The position numbers and the translations under genes were made by a program. Positions 28,083 to 37,988 of a stretch of DNA of 64,000 nt are shown here, in pieces. Location: assembly GCA_014238125.1 (NCBI GenBank), contig JABABS010000011.1, positions 1-64,000 of the forward strand, written 5' to 3'. Source of the stretch: Phycisphaerales bacterium (GTDB lineage Bacteria > Planctomycetota > Phycisphaerae > Phycisphaerales > SM1A02). Position 1 is the stretch's first letter, and every line of letters begins with the position of its first letter. Under the pieces are notes generated by a model. The model did not search any database. It saw only the letters and a list, made by a program, of their open reading frames with translations, and was not told the DNA's origin.

Positions 28083-30350
28083 TTAGTTTACCTGCGGGTA
28101 AATTAAGACACGGTCATGGGCTAGCAAAACGACATCTGCATGCCCATCTCCCGTCAAATCAGCGATAAACACTTGACTTGGTTCATATTCACTTGGTTCA
28201 CCGCTTGAGAAAATGCGCGTTTCGAAAATTTTGAATTCGGTTGCGTACAACATTTTTCCACCTTCAGTAAAAGTAAAAATTTCTAGCATTTGCTCGCCCG
28301 CATCTAAGGCAATCATGTCTGTAAAGCCATCGCTATTAACATCGCCAATAGCAAGTTCGTGTTCGACCATTCGCTCGCGATCACTTCTCCACGATTGAAC
28401 TTCTTGAAGAGTAATGCGGTCGCCTGCGAGTTGTACAACAGCGAAGCCAGCATCCCCGACGGCGAGCATGTCGGAAATTCCATCAGAAGTAAAATCGGCA
28501 GCGTAAATTGGCCCGAATTCAAATCCTCTGACAAACAAACTGTCACCTTCGCTCCATTTGCCTTGAGTATTCTGTCCAATCAAAACTAAACGGTCGTTCT
28601 CTTCATCTGCGACTATTATCTGATTGTTAGATACAGCAAGTGAAATTAAATCTGATTCGCCATCAAGCAAATTAACTTGTTGCACCACTTGCCAGCCTGG
28701 GCTGATACTACTTGATGTTTCGGGTTCATACCGTACCGCTCGGACAAAATTGTCGTCAGCTATGAGCAGTTCAGGATAAGAGTCATTGTCAATATCTAGA
28801 ATTGCAGTATTTTCTGCAGATGCTTCTCGGACAAGACCAAACTGCCCCATGTCAGAATCTTCTAATAGAGTAAAACCATCGATAGTAGCTTGTAGCATCA
28901 TCATTGGCTTATCTCTAGTTAGTAGGAGTAAATCAATGTTGCCATCTTGGTCAGCATCAAAAGCAACAATTTCATTTGGACCCCGAGAAAGAGAGCCTAG
29001 GTCAACTGTCTCGATATTACCATCTGCATCGATAAGATCAAGTACGTAATTCCGCTTCTGTTTAGAAACGACTGCAATCTTCCATGTGTCACCAAGTTTT
29101 ACAGCATCAAGGGAAACTGGTGTGTTTCCTGTAGTAATTGGCATCGGTTTTGGGAAGGGGATGTCACCCACCGAAAGTGGTGAACGTCCTACAACCCCCT
29201 CGTTTTCACTGAGTACAAAAAGATCTTGGACGCCATCTTGATCTATATCACACACAGCGATTCCTTCAACACCAGATAGTGTAGGCGAGGGAACACCTGC
29301 AGCTAGACCTTTGGTAGCCGTTTGAGGATAAATAACAATGGTATTATCGTCGGTGTTTGTAGCAATAAGATCTAGAAGCCCATCGCCGTTTACATCTGCA
29401 ACCGTTTGATTTCTTTTTTCTTTTCCTTGAAATGGAAACACTTCTATCGAGGCTTCGCGATCACCAGAGGACTCAATAGTTTCAATTGCAAGTTCATATA
29501 GAACGATACGCTTAGAAGAGCGTTCAATTACAGCTAACATCGCGTCATCTCTGTTTGGTAATTCGATAGCTGCAAAATCACGCAACCCGGGCATTTCAAA
29601 TCGAAGTTGCGGTCCCATGCGGACTTCGTTCCCATCATGCTGGGCAAGCCAAAGCCGAACTGGTTCGGTGCTATCTTGAACTACTCCAGCAATATCGTGA
29701 AGACCGTTCCCATCGTAATCTGCAAGGATAAACCAACCAATTCTGTCTTCGGTTGTAAAGGTGATTGGTTTGCCTAGTACATCGCCGTTGAGTGGAAACA
29801 CCTGAATATTACCGTCAACTAGAGTGACTAATTCGGGCGCATCATCGCCAATAATATTTGAGACAACAAATCCAGACCTATTTGCATGTAATTTGCGAAG
29901 CCGATGTTGTCGTTCTTTCTCAAAAGTGCCGTCAGGTTGTTGTGCAAGAAAGACGATGTTTGAGGGGTTAGAAGCGTAAATAATGTCTGTTAATCCATCA
30001 TTATTAAAGTCATGCAACGTAATTGCTGAAATTTTGTGAGAAACCATCACATGCTCCTTATCGAAGCGCCAATGGTCAGGAATATCATTTGCTCGCGTTA
30101 CTTCTATTTCGTCTTCGGGAGTAGCGTTTTGCTTTTGGAGGAGGATGTCAATTCTACTTTTGTGGTTGTTAATGATTAGAAGATCGATCAAACCATCACC
30201 GTTGACATCGCCTTGATACATAGGTCCGGCGTTATTTCCGATTTTAATCGAATCTATAGATGAAAAACCAAAGTAATCGCCAAGTGGAGAAGGTTCAGTG
30301 TGTAGCATTGCCGTAGTTACGGTAATAAGTAGTGTTAAAAGCGTCATCAT
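28083..30350 (-). CDS. Exported VCBS/FG-GAP repeat protein
   Basis: N-terminal signal-like segment and many DxDxDGxxD repeats (DVNGDGLIDLLI, DFNNDGLTDIIY, DVNGDGLLDLIA, DIDQDGVQDLFV, DADQDGNIDLLL, DVNSDGFTDMIA). Confidence 0.9.
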   Translation of the reverse strand: MMTLLTLLITVTTAMLHTEPSPLGDYFGFSSIDSIKIGNNAGPMYQGDVNGDGLIDLLIINNHKSRIDILLQKQNATPEDEIEVTRANDIPDHWRFDKEHVMVSHKISAITLHDFNNDGLTDIIYASNPSNIVFLAQQPDGTFEKERQHRLRKLHANRSGFVVSNIIGDDAPELVTLVDGNIQVFPLNGDVLGKPITFTTEDRIGWFILADYDGNGLHDIAGVVQDSTEPVRLWLAQHDGNEVRMGPQLRFEMPGLRDFAAIELPNRDDAMLAVIERSSKRIVLYELAIETIESSGDREASIEVFPFQGKEKRNQTVADVNGDGLLDLIATNTDDNTIVIYPQTATKGLAAGVPSPTLSGVEGIAVCDIDQDGVQDLFVLSENEGVVGRSPLSVGDIPFPKPMPITTGNTPVSLDAVKLGDTWKIAVVSKQKRNYVLDLIDADGNIETVDLGSLSRGPNEIVAFDADQDGNIDLLLLTRDKPMMMLQATIDGFTLLEDSDMGQFGLVREASAENTAILDIDNDSYPELLIADDNFVRAVRYEPETSSSISPGWQVVQQVNLLDGESDLISLAVSNNQIIVADEENDRLVLIGQNTQGKWSEGDSLFVRGFEFGPIYAADFTSDGISDMLAVGDAGFAVVQLAGDRITLQEVQSWRSDRERMVEHELAIGDVNSDGFTDMIALDAGEQMLEIFTFTEGGKMLYATEFKIFETRIFSSGEPSEYEPSQVFIADLTGDGHADVVLLAHDRVLIYPQVN

Positions 30351-30426
30351 AATTAATTCCTATTATTGTGTGATATTGTATGCTATCACTTGTTGAACGA
30401 ATACATTACTTCTTTGAGAGCCAATT

Positions 30427-31389
30427 ATGAAAAACATACTTATTTTATGTCTATCCATCGGTGTTGTAACCTTTACATTGCAAGGAGACATTGTCCGTTT
30501 GCATGGGAACACAGAAGTGCATGGCACAATTTTGAAGCGTACTCAGCAACGTATTTGGATTGACATTGGACCCGAGGTGATTGCCATTGATATGGATCAA
30601 ATTACAGATGTTGTTCAGGATTCGTCTGCGGTATCTCAAGAGACAGCTGATGTCTCAACAATGTATAGAACAAACTCGAGCTTACCTGATCTTAGCCCAC
30701 GCGAACAAGCCAAAAGAGTTGGTCCTTCAGTCATAAAAGTTTCAACTCCTGGGGGATTAGGTTCAGGCGTACTTCTTAATGAAGAAGGGTACGCAATTAC
30801 AAACGCACATGTGATTCAAGGTGAAACCGATCTACGTGTAACCGTCTGGATCCCACAACTTGACGGAACATTGAAACGAACTACGATTGAGGATATTGAA
30901 ATAATTGCACTGAATAATCATCTTGATTTGGCACTTTTGAAGATTGAACATCCTGATCATAAACCATTTGAATTTTCGGCATTAGAAAATGCTGAAATGA
31001 TAGGTGTTGGTCAAACTGTTTTTGCAATTGGAAATCCCCTTGGATTGGAGCGTTCTATGAGTCAAGGTGTAATTTCAACAAAACAAAGAAGCATGGACGG
31101 CTTAACGTACATTCAAACTGATACTGCGATCAACCCCGGAAATTCTGGCGGTCCGCTCTTTAACACCCAAGGGGAAGTTGTAGGCATTACAAATATGGGT
31201 ATTCTTGCAGCAGAATCCTTGAATTTTGCAATTCCTACGCGTTATGTGAAGGATTTCATACGAAATCGAGAAGCTTTCGCGTATGATGAAAAAAATCCAA
31301 ACTCCGGTCATAAGTATTTGGTTCCCCCAAACCGTAAAAAAGTTGGTACCGCGCCCCAATTGAAAGACGGAACAGCAGATTCCAAATAA
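30427..31389 (+). CDS. Trypsin-like (HtrA-type) serine protease, no PDZ domain seen
   Basis: Signal peptide; GSGVLLNEEGYAITNAHVI, NNHLDLALLKI, TDTAINPGNSGGPLFNTQGEVVGIT catalytic triad motifs. Confidence 0.9.
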   Translation: MKNILILCLSIGVVTFTLQGDIVRLHGNTEVHGTILKRTQQRIWIDIGPEVIAIDMDQITDVVQDSSAVSQETADVSTMYRTNSSLPDLSPREQAKRVGPSVIKVSTPGGLGSGVLLNEEGYAITNAHVIQGETDLRVTVWIPQLDGTLKRTTIEDIEIIALNNHLDLALLKIEHPDHKPFEFSALENAEMIGVGQTVFAIGNPLGLERSMSQGVISTKQRSMDGLTYIQTDTAINPGNSGGPLFNTQGEVVGITNMGILAAESLNFAIPTRYVKDFIRNREAFAYDEKNPNSGHKYLVPPNRKKVGTAPQLKDGTADSK

Positions 31390-31434
31390 GACACCGAAGT
31401 AACAACCAGTTGCAAAACACTAAAGGAAACAAAT

Positions 31435-33189
31435 ATGTTGATTACATCAATTTTAATTAGTTCATCATTGATAGCAGTAGGCGATTTTCAAATCAAGGAT
31501 GTATTACCAACTGAAGCAGTCTTTTGTTGCTCAGTAGAGAATCTCAATCATGTGTGCGAATCTATGATTACAAAAACACAGCGTGAGCAAATTTGTGCAT
31601 TGATGGACGAAGCTTTTGCCGCTGGAGATGGTGACGAGATGTTCAGTGCGATCGAATCTCAGTGCAAAGAATTGTTGGCTCAATCTGGCTTACCTGATGA
31701 TTGGAAGCCAAGCATGCCTCCAGGGTATGCGGGCTTTGGCGTTTACCCAGTAGCGGATTATGAGGCAGGTACACTCGACATTGCGATGCTTGCTGTTCTG
31801 GAGTTACATAACCCCGAAATTGCAAAAGCCGCCGCATCTTTATGTGAGAACATTTCAGAAATGACCGATATTCAAGTCGAAACGGTAAATCTTGCTGGAG
31901 CAGATTTCTGGATGATGGACTCCTTTATTGATCCAAATCTAACTGCCGAAATTCCAATGGGTTTTGGTGACACATTAGCAATGGACAGAATATACTTGGG
32001 TTCTGTAAATGGCTACATGATCTGTGGAACTGAGGCAGATGGCGTCAGTAGAGCTATTGCTGCTACTTCAGGTGAGCTCGAATCTGATTCATTAGCTTCA
32101 AACGAAACATACATCGCGATGATGGATCAAATAGATGAGGGTGATCTTCACGCAGTAGTAATGTTCGACAACCTTGCAGATTATATTATTCAAGCAGATC
32201 AATCTCGAATGATTGGGATGTTTTTGCCAATGCTAAAGAGCGCAATTGGCGATGTTGATGGTTTTGCACAGTCAGTAACCCTTGCTCCTAGTGATGATGT
32301 ATTTTTAAATGCTTCATATACCATGTTGATGCCAAATCGTCGTGAAGGGTTGCTTGGACTAGCGAGCGCTGTTACTTCGCCTGCTTCAACACCTAATTTT
32401 GTTGGTGAGGACACAATTTCCTATTCACAAATTAATCTTGATTTTGAAAAAATCGCTCCTTGGTTACGCAATATGATGTCCATGAACCCAATGATGCAGA
32501 TTCCTCCTCAGCAGTTGGAGGGTATGGAGCAATCGGTTACTGCTGCGGTAGCCCCACTAGGTAATACAATGCACGTGGTTTCATCACTTTCTCTTCCATT
32601 AACTGAAGAGAGCATGGGATTCTTGCTGGCTGTTGAATGTGAAAAAAGCGAAGCAATGGAAACATATTTGTCATCGATGATGCCAATGATCGGTTCAGAA
32701 CCAAGAGAATTTCTTGGGTATCGCATGTATCCAATTGAAACGGCAGGCGCCGACATGATGACTGGCAGTATGGATTTACCCATATCCGTGGCCGTTGGTG
32801 GCGGTTGGGTGATGCTGGGCATGACACACTCAGTTGAGAATGCCTTACGCCTTTCAGCTAATCCTAATTCGAACAAATCTACTACTACCCAAAACAGCGC
32901 AATGGAAATGATTTCAACGAGTGATGCAACCGGATGGGGTTACGCAGATTTAGGCAAAAGTATGCTTGCTAGCGCTGAACTATCTGAAATGCAAATGACG
33001 AACATGATTCAGGAAATGGAAACCTTCGATCCTGAAATGGCTGCAGAAATGAAACAACAAGTTGATTTGCAAATGAAAGCGTCAAAGGCAATCAACGAAC
33101 TTGTCGCTTCGTTTCTCGGTGCAACCGCTTGGACAATGGAAGCAAATGACGAGGGATTTGTAGCACATGCAGTGCTCATGCGTCCGTAA
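31435..33189 (+). CDS. Exported Met-rich hypothetical protein
   Basis: 584 aa with signal-like N-terminus; Met-dense stretches (WLRNMMSMNPMMQIPPQQLEGMEQ; MQMTNMIQEMETFDPEMAAEMKQQ); followed by a terminator hairpin. Confidence 0.6.
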   Translation: MLITSILISSSLIAVGDFQIKDVLPTEAVFCCSVENLNHVCESMITKTQREQICALMDEAFAAGDGDEMFSAIESQCKELLAQSGLPDDWKPSMPPGYAGFGVYPVADYEAGTLDIAMLAVLELHNPEIAKAAASLCENISEMTDIQVETVNLAGADFWMMDSFIDPNLTAEIPMGFGDTLAMDRIYLGSVNGYMICGTEADGVSRAIAATSGELESDSLASNETYIAMMDQIDEGDLHAVVMFDNLADYIIQADQSRMIGMFLPMLKSAIGDVDGFAQSVTLAPSDDVFLNASYTMLMPNRREGLLGLASAVTSPASTPNFVGEDTISYSQINLDFEKIAPWLRNMMSMNPMMQIPPQQLEGMEQSVTAAVAPLGNTMHVVSSLSLPLTEESMGFLLAVECEKSEAMETYLSSMMPMIGSEPREFLGYRMYPIETAGADMMTGSMDLPISVAVGGGWVMLGMTHSVENALRLSANPNSNKSTTTQNSAMEMISTSDATGWGYADLGKSMLASAELSEMQMTNMIQEMETFDPEMAAEMKQQVDLQMKASKAINELVASFLGATAWTMEANDEGFVAHAVLMRP

Positions 33190-33204
33190 CTTTTAATTAC
33201 AAAC

Positions 33205-33242
33205 AAAGGGCGTTCGCGTGTAATCTCGTGAACGCCTTTTTT
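33205..33242 (+). terminator. Rho-independent terminator
   Basis: GGCGTTC...GAACGCC stem followed by TTTTTT, 16 bp after the stop of 31435-33189. Confidence 0.8.
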
Positions 33243-33260
33243 ATTACACTTTTGTTTGTT

Positions 33261-34091
33261 TTATGTCCAACCGAACTGGTAAAATACCAGGGTAAAAACC
33301 ATATCTACAATAACAATGGTCAGAATAGTTTGAACAACTGTATCTGTTGTTGCCTTGCCAACACCGGCAGCACCACCGCTTACTTTTAATCCATTGTGGC
33401 AAGCAATTGCTGCAAGAATCATCCCAAAGACAGCTGCTTTCATAAGGCCTGTTATGAAATCCGCAAGGACAACCTGACTCAAAGTATTGTCAATGTATAC
33501 GTCGTAGGGAACACCTAGGAATTGCACAGTGACAAAGCACGCTGCCACAATTGCAATAACATCGCCAATAATAGTCAATAATGTCAAACTTAAAACAGTA
33601 GCAAGGACTCTTGGCATCACCAGAAAACGAATCGGGTTTAAAGCTTGTGAGTGAAGCGCTTCGATTTCTTCTCCAACAACCATCGTCCCGAGTTCTGCGG
33701 CTATTGAAGCGCCAGCGAAACCAGTGAGTACAATTGCTGCTATCAAAGGGCCAAGTTCACGCAGTACAGCAACGCCGACGATGTTTGCGATTTTGTCAGC
33801 TTGCCCAAATTCTGCAAGAGGTGGTTGCATTTGTATTGCAAGTATCAAACCGATACAACCACAAACGAGGCAAACAATACCAATAGAGCGAACGCCAATG
33901 CGCACAATCTGCGTCACAAATGCACCTTTGCCAAATCTAACTCGGTTGAGAATACATGAAGTCCAAAGTAATTTAACAACCTCGGCGAGCAGCCAAATAA
34001 TCCCTCCAAGAAACGAAAAAAGTCGGACCGAAATAGACCCTAATATGTCGAGGAGTCGAAACGGAAAAAACATCTTCGTTCCCTTAGGCAA
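33261..34091 (-). CDS. MlaE-family ABC transporter permease
   Basis: FVTQIVRIGVRSIGIVCLVCGCIGLILAIQMQPPLAEFG...RELGPLIAAIVLTGFAGASIAAELGTMVVGEEIEALHSQALNPIRFLVMPRVLA. Confidence 0.93.
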   Translation of the reverse strand: MPKGTKMFFPFRLLDILGSISVRLFSFLGGIIWLLAEVVKLLWTSCILNRVRFGKGAFVTQIVRIGVRSIGIVCLVCGCIGLILAIQMQPPLAEFGQADKIANIVGVAVLRELGPLIAAIVLTGFAGASIAAELGTMVVGEEIEALHSQALNPIRFLVMPRVLATVLSLTLLTIIGDVIAIVAACFVTVQFLGVPYDVYIDNTLSQVVLADFITGLMKAAVFGMILAAIACHNGLKVSGGAAGVGKATTDTVVQTILTIVIVDMVFTLVFYQFGWT

Positions 34092-34413
34092 TGAGTGCTT
34101 CCTCTCGGTTGGATGTGATTATAAAAATAGTATCGAGGCGAGCAAGTTCAATGATTGAACGAACTCCATCTTGTAATCCACAAATGACAAATTGTTTCGA
34201 ATTTTGTTTGCAGAGTTGCAAGGCTTCAATCAAAGTTGCAATGCCAGAAGAATCCATATACTTCACGCCGGATAAATCAATAACAATACGTGATGAGGAA
34301 GATTCAAGGATTTGTTTGAGTTGATTTCTCAATGTATTTGATTCAATTGTGTCAACATCGCCATCAAGGGAAATAATGGTGGAATCATTAAGTATTTCAA
34401 TTTGAATATTCAA
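34084..34413 (-). CDS. STAS-domain protein (anti-sigma factor antagonist or MlaB-like)
   Basis: ISLDGDVDTIESNTLRNQL...IVIDLSGVKYMDSSGIATLIEALQLCK: STAS with conserved DSSG phosphosite. Confidence 0.9.
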   Translation of the reverse strand: MNIQIEILNDSTIISLDGDVDTIESNTLRNQLKQILESSSSRIVIDLSGVKYMDSSGIATLIEALQLCKQNSKQFVICGLQDGVRSIIELARLDTIFIITSNREEALIA

Positions 34414-34901
34414 TGTATTTTTCTCTCTTTTTTTAAATCGGCAAAATTGTTTATTTTATTTCCTTGTTTTTCCATAAGCAACCGCATGCCACCATTTTTA
34501 CGGTGTGACCAGATTGCCTCATCCATGATGGCTTTGATGAGATGTACGCCAAGTCCACCAGGCCGTACATCATCTAGTTCTCTGGATTTGATCTGATCGA
34601 TATCGATTTGATCTGCTCTATCCTCGATGCAAATCATGATTTTCCAAGTTTGATCCCTGTTTGCACTGAAGCCCTTAATCTCGATGTCGATCATTTCACC
34701 GTGAGATCCTTTGTACCCATGTCTATGAATATTGCTTACTGCCTCATCCAGGACCAGTGCAATTGATCCAGCGTCCCTGTCATCGACACCGCAGTTCCTG
34801 CAAAGTTGGATAGTAAGATTTCGAATAACACCGTACCAAGCAGGGGATGCAGGTAGTGTAAGTTTTACGGAAGCAGTACAGACTGTATTCTTAGGCTCCA
34901 T
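34410..34901 (-). CDS. RsbW/SpoIIAB-like anti-sigma regulatory ATPase (HATPase_c)
   Basis: [30 protein letters not shown]...[20 protein letters not shown] box and G box. Confidence 0.9.
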   Translation of the reverse strand: MEPKNTVCTASVKLTLPASPAWYGVIRNLTIQLCRNCGVDDRDAGSIALVLDEAVSNIHRHGYKGSHGEMIDIEIKGFSANRDQTWKIMICIEDRADQIDIDQIKSRELDDVRPGGLGVHLIKAIMDEAIWSHRKNGGMRLLMEKQGNKINNFADLKKERKIH

Positions 34902-34909
34902 CTTTATTC

Positions 34910-36559
34910 ATGGTACCCTGTAACATTCTTATGAACATGCATAATTCAACAACTAATTCCCAATCTTCTACTATTTTGGATCCTGTGATCCCAGTTGGTG
35001 TAAATCAAGGTGAAACTGTGCTTATTCTGGATTTTGGGAGCCAATATGCACAGCTTATTGCCCGCCGAATTCGCGAAGCTGGTGCTTTTAGTGTTCTCCT
35101 ATCGCCAGATACTCCAATTGAAAAGTTGGCTTCTTACCAACCTGCGGGCATCGTTTTATCAGGCGGTCCCTCAAGTGTGAGCGAGATAGATGCTCCTCGC
35201 TGCGATGAACGAATCTTTGAATTGGGTGTGCCAATACTTGGCATTTGCTATGGAATGCAACTTGGATGTGAACTTCTAGGTGGCACAATCGAGGCGGCAC
35301 ATGCAAGAGAATACGGGAGATCAGTTCTCAAAATCCTTGATTCAAATGGGCTCTTTAAAGGCATGCCAACGAATACTGCTGCGTGGATGAGCCATGGCGA
35401 TCAAGTCGGAATTGTTGGTGATGACTTTACAATTCTTGCTGAAACCGAAACTTGTCCACTTGCAGCTGTCTCGCATAATACAATTCCATTTTACGGCGTT
35501 CAATTTCACCCTGAGGTAACACACACGCCCCATGGTGTTGAGCTCCTTCGTAATTTCCTATATGAAATTTGCGGAATTAAAGGTACATGGCGAATGGCTG
35601 ATTTTATGGAAGCCCAATGTGAAAAGATCCGAGAATCTGTTGGCGATTCCAAGGTTTTGTGCGGTCTTAGCGGCGGCGTAGATTCTTCGGTAGTTGCAGC
35701 ACTACTCCACCGCGCAATCGGCGATCAACTCGTTTGCGTTTTTGTTGACAATGGGTTGCTGCGAAAAAATGAACGAGATTTTGTAGAAACTACTTTTCGT
35801 GATCACTTTCAAATTGACCTGAGAGTTGTTGATGCAGCGAAAGAATTCCTTGACGATCTTAAAGGCGTTACCGATCCACAAAAAAAACGCACATTGATCG
35901 GTCATAGATTTATCGACGTATTCAAAGAAGCTGCAACTGAGATTGAATCTCATACAAACGAAACTATTCGTTTTCTAGCACAAGGCACCCTTTATCCAGA
36001 TGTAATTGAATCAGGTCATGGGTACAGCGGTGCAGCTGCTAATATAAAGTTGCATCACAATGTTGGTGGGCTACCAGAGGAATTGGGGTTTGAACTTATT
36101 GAACCTTTACGTGATTTGTTTAAAGACGAAGCACGCAAACTTGGTGAAGTGCTTGGACTTCCAGATGGAATTATTTGGCGCCACCCTTTCCCTGGACCGG
36201 GCTTAGCTGTTCGGTGTCTCAGCGAAGTTGTGGAATCTAAATTAGCGATACTCCGTGATTGTGATGAAATATTATTAGAAGAAATTGTTTCCGCGAATCT
36301 CTACCGAAGTACAGATCAAGTGTTTGCAGTTTTGCTCCCAGTCCAATCAGTTGGTGTCATGGGTGATGGTCGAACATACGAATCAGTTGTAGCTATAAGA
36401 GCAGTAGAATCACAAGACTTTATGACAGCAGACTGGGCTAGGATTCCTTATGAAATCCTCGCATCCATCAGTAACCGAATTATCAATGAGGTCCGAGGTG
36501 TCAATCGTGTCGTATACGACATTAGTTCAAAACCACCTGCCACAATAGAGTGGGAGTGA
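34910..36559 (+). CDS. guaA: GMP synthase (glutamine-hydrolysing)
   Basis: [22 protein letters not shown]...[17 protein letters not shown]...[36 protein letters not shown]...[22 protein letters not shown]. Start may be the internal Met. Confidence 0.97.
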   Translation: MVPCNILMNMHNSTTNSQSSTILDPVIPVGVNQGETVLILDFGSQYAQLIARRIREAGAFSVLLSPDTPIEKLASYQPAGIVLSGGPSSVSEIDAPRCDERIFELGVPILGICYGMQLGCELLGGTIEAAHAREYGRSVLKILDSNGLFKGMPTNTAAWMSHGDQVGIVGDDFTILAETETCPLAAVSHNTIPFYGVQFHPEVTHTPHGVELLRNFLYEICGIKGTWRMADFMEAQCEKIRESVGDSKVLCGLSGGVDSSVVAALLHRAIGDQLVCVFVDNGLLRKNERDFVETTFRDHFQIDLRVVDAAKEFLDDLKGVTDPQKKRTLIGHRFIDVFKEAATEIESHTNETIRFLAQGTLYPDVIESGHGYSGAAANIKLHHNVGGLPEELGFELIEPLRDLFKDEARKLGEVLGLPDGIIWRHPFPGPGLAVRCLSEVVESKLAILRDCDEILLEEIVSANLYRSTDQVFAVLLPVQSVGVMGDGRTYESVVAIRAVESQDFMTADWARIPYEILASISNRIINEVRGVNRVVYDISSKPPATIEWE

Positions 36560-36660
36560 TTTTGTAATATCTCTACGAGGGTACTGGGCTACGTTTTTAA
36601 AGAGTGTCTTATAAACAGAATAGAAGCATCACTTGATGGTGTACTGGATTTTAAGCAAGC

Positions 36661-37782
36661 TTAATCGGATGGACTCGCAAAAATCATTCTGCCAGCAGAA
36701 GTTTGTAGTGCGTTATTCACAGTGATGCGTATGGTTGAACCTATGAATTGTCCCGCCTCTTCAATAACAACCATTGTCCCATCTGGCAAGTAGCCAACGC
36801 CCTGTGATTCTGCTTCGCCATGTTTCATGATTTCAATTTCAAACTCTGCGCCTGGAACGGCTTGCATACGCACAGCGTGAGACAAGTTATTTAGGTTAAG
36901 AACCTGTACGCCTTCGATGAGCCCAATTTTTTCTAAGTTTGAGTCTGTCGTCAATACTCTATAGCCGCTGGACTCCGCAAGTGATAGCAGCGCTCTGTCA
37001 ACACCTTTGTCGGTAGGTTCAGTTGCTTCGACTGTGACTACAACGTCCTTTGCACTACGAAGATTTGCAAGAATAGACAGCCCACGTTTTCCTCTTGCTC
37101 TTTTAAGTTTGTCATGCGAATCCGAAAGAATATGGAGCTCATCAATTACAAACTGAGGAACAATGAGAGGCGCGTCTATGAAACGTGAACTTGCAAGTTG
37201 TTCAATACGGCCATCGATGATAATCGAAGTGTCAACAAGCAGCGGGCGAACACCTCTTACTTGACGCGAGAATTCGACGTAAGGTAATACAAGCCGTAAA
37301 TCATCTTTCGTGGTAATGACAATACTTATTGCAAGGTAACATAAGGTGATGCCAGTAGCCATTTTCAAAAGGGTGAGATATTGCAATGCAGTATCACCGC
37401 TTGAGAGTCCCCATGAATCAGCAATAAGGTCAATTAGTAATCCAACTGCAAGTGCTGCAAAAAGCCCTGCAACAAGCCCTAAATATATGCCAAAGACAGC
37501 CGAAAGTCTTTTTTTAGGAGTGAGAATATCGATGATAAGAATGATTGCTGCAAATGCCATCGTCGCAATTGCTGGACCTAAGTGATCCACAATGACAAGT
37601 TCAATCGGTTTTTGAGATCCACTTGCAGTTGCGACGAATGGAAGAACCGCAACAACGAACATAAATGAAACAAAAAGAAGGCGAACTGTCAATACAACAA
37701 GCCGTCTTGAACTCGCTTCACGTAGTTGTTCAAGTTGGAAGGGTGCAAGGGGATCGGCCTTTATTTTTCCGGATTCTGACAT
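36661..37782 (-). CDS. PIN/TRAM-domain membrane protein (YacL-like)
   Basis: Four TM segments, then LLVDTSIIIDGRIEQLASSRFIDAPLIVPQFVIDELHILSDSHDKLKRARGKRGLSIL and C-terminal TRAM-like segment. Confidence 0.88.
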   Translation of the reverse strand: MSESGKIKADPLAPFQLEQLREASSRRLVVLTVRLLFVSFMFVVAVLPFVATASGSQKPIELVIVDHLGPAIATMAFAAIILIIDILTPKKRLSAVFGIYLGLVAGLFAALAVGLLIDLIADSWGLSSGDTALQYLTLLKMATGITLCYLAISIVITTKDDLRLVLPYVEFSRQVRGVRPLLVDTSIIIDGRIEQLASSRFIDAPLIVPQFVIDELHILSDSHDKLKRARGKRGLSILANLRSAKDVVVTVEATEPTDKGVDRALLSLAESSGYRVLTTDSNLEKIGLIEGVQVLNLNNLSHAVRMQAVPGAEFEIEIMKHGEAESQGVGYLPDGTMVVIEEAGQFIGSTIRITVNNALQTSAGRMIFASPSD

Positions 37783-37845
37783 TCTTGCAGTGTACTATGA
37801 CATACGTTGGTCGTGAAGGCACGAGAGTGGTATCATGCCTACGAA

Positions 37846-37969
37846 TGGTGGGGAGAAGGACGGTCGGCCTCATAGACGGGCAGCCTGCGAACCTGGTCAG
37901 GGCTTGACGGCAGCAGCCATAAGTGGCGTTGTTCGAGCTTTGGGCAACCGGCCGTCCTTCTCACCATCA
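37846..37969 (+). ncRNA. ffs: Signal recognition particle RNA, small bacterial type
   Basis: Core GCGAACCTGGTCAGGGCTTGACGGCAGCAGCCATAAG matches SRP domain IV; ends pair (TGGTGGGGAGAAGGACGG with CCGTCCTTCTCACCA); directly upstream of dnaX, a classic location. Confidence 0.9.
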
Positions 37970-37988
37970 CATTAATTGGAGACCATAA

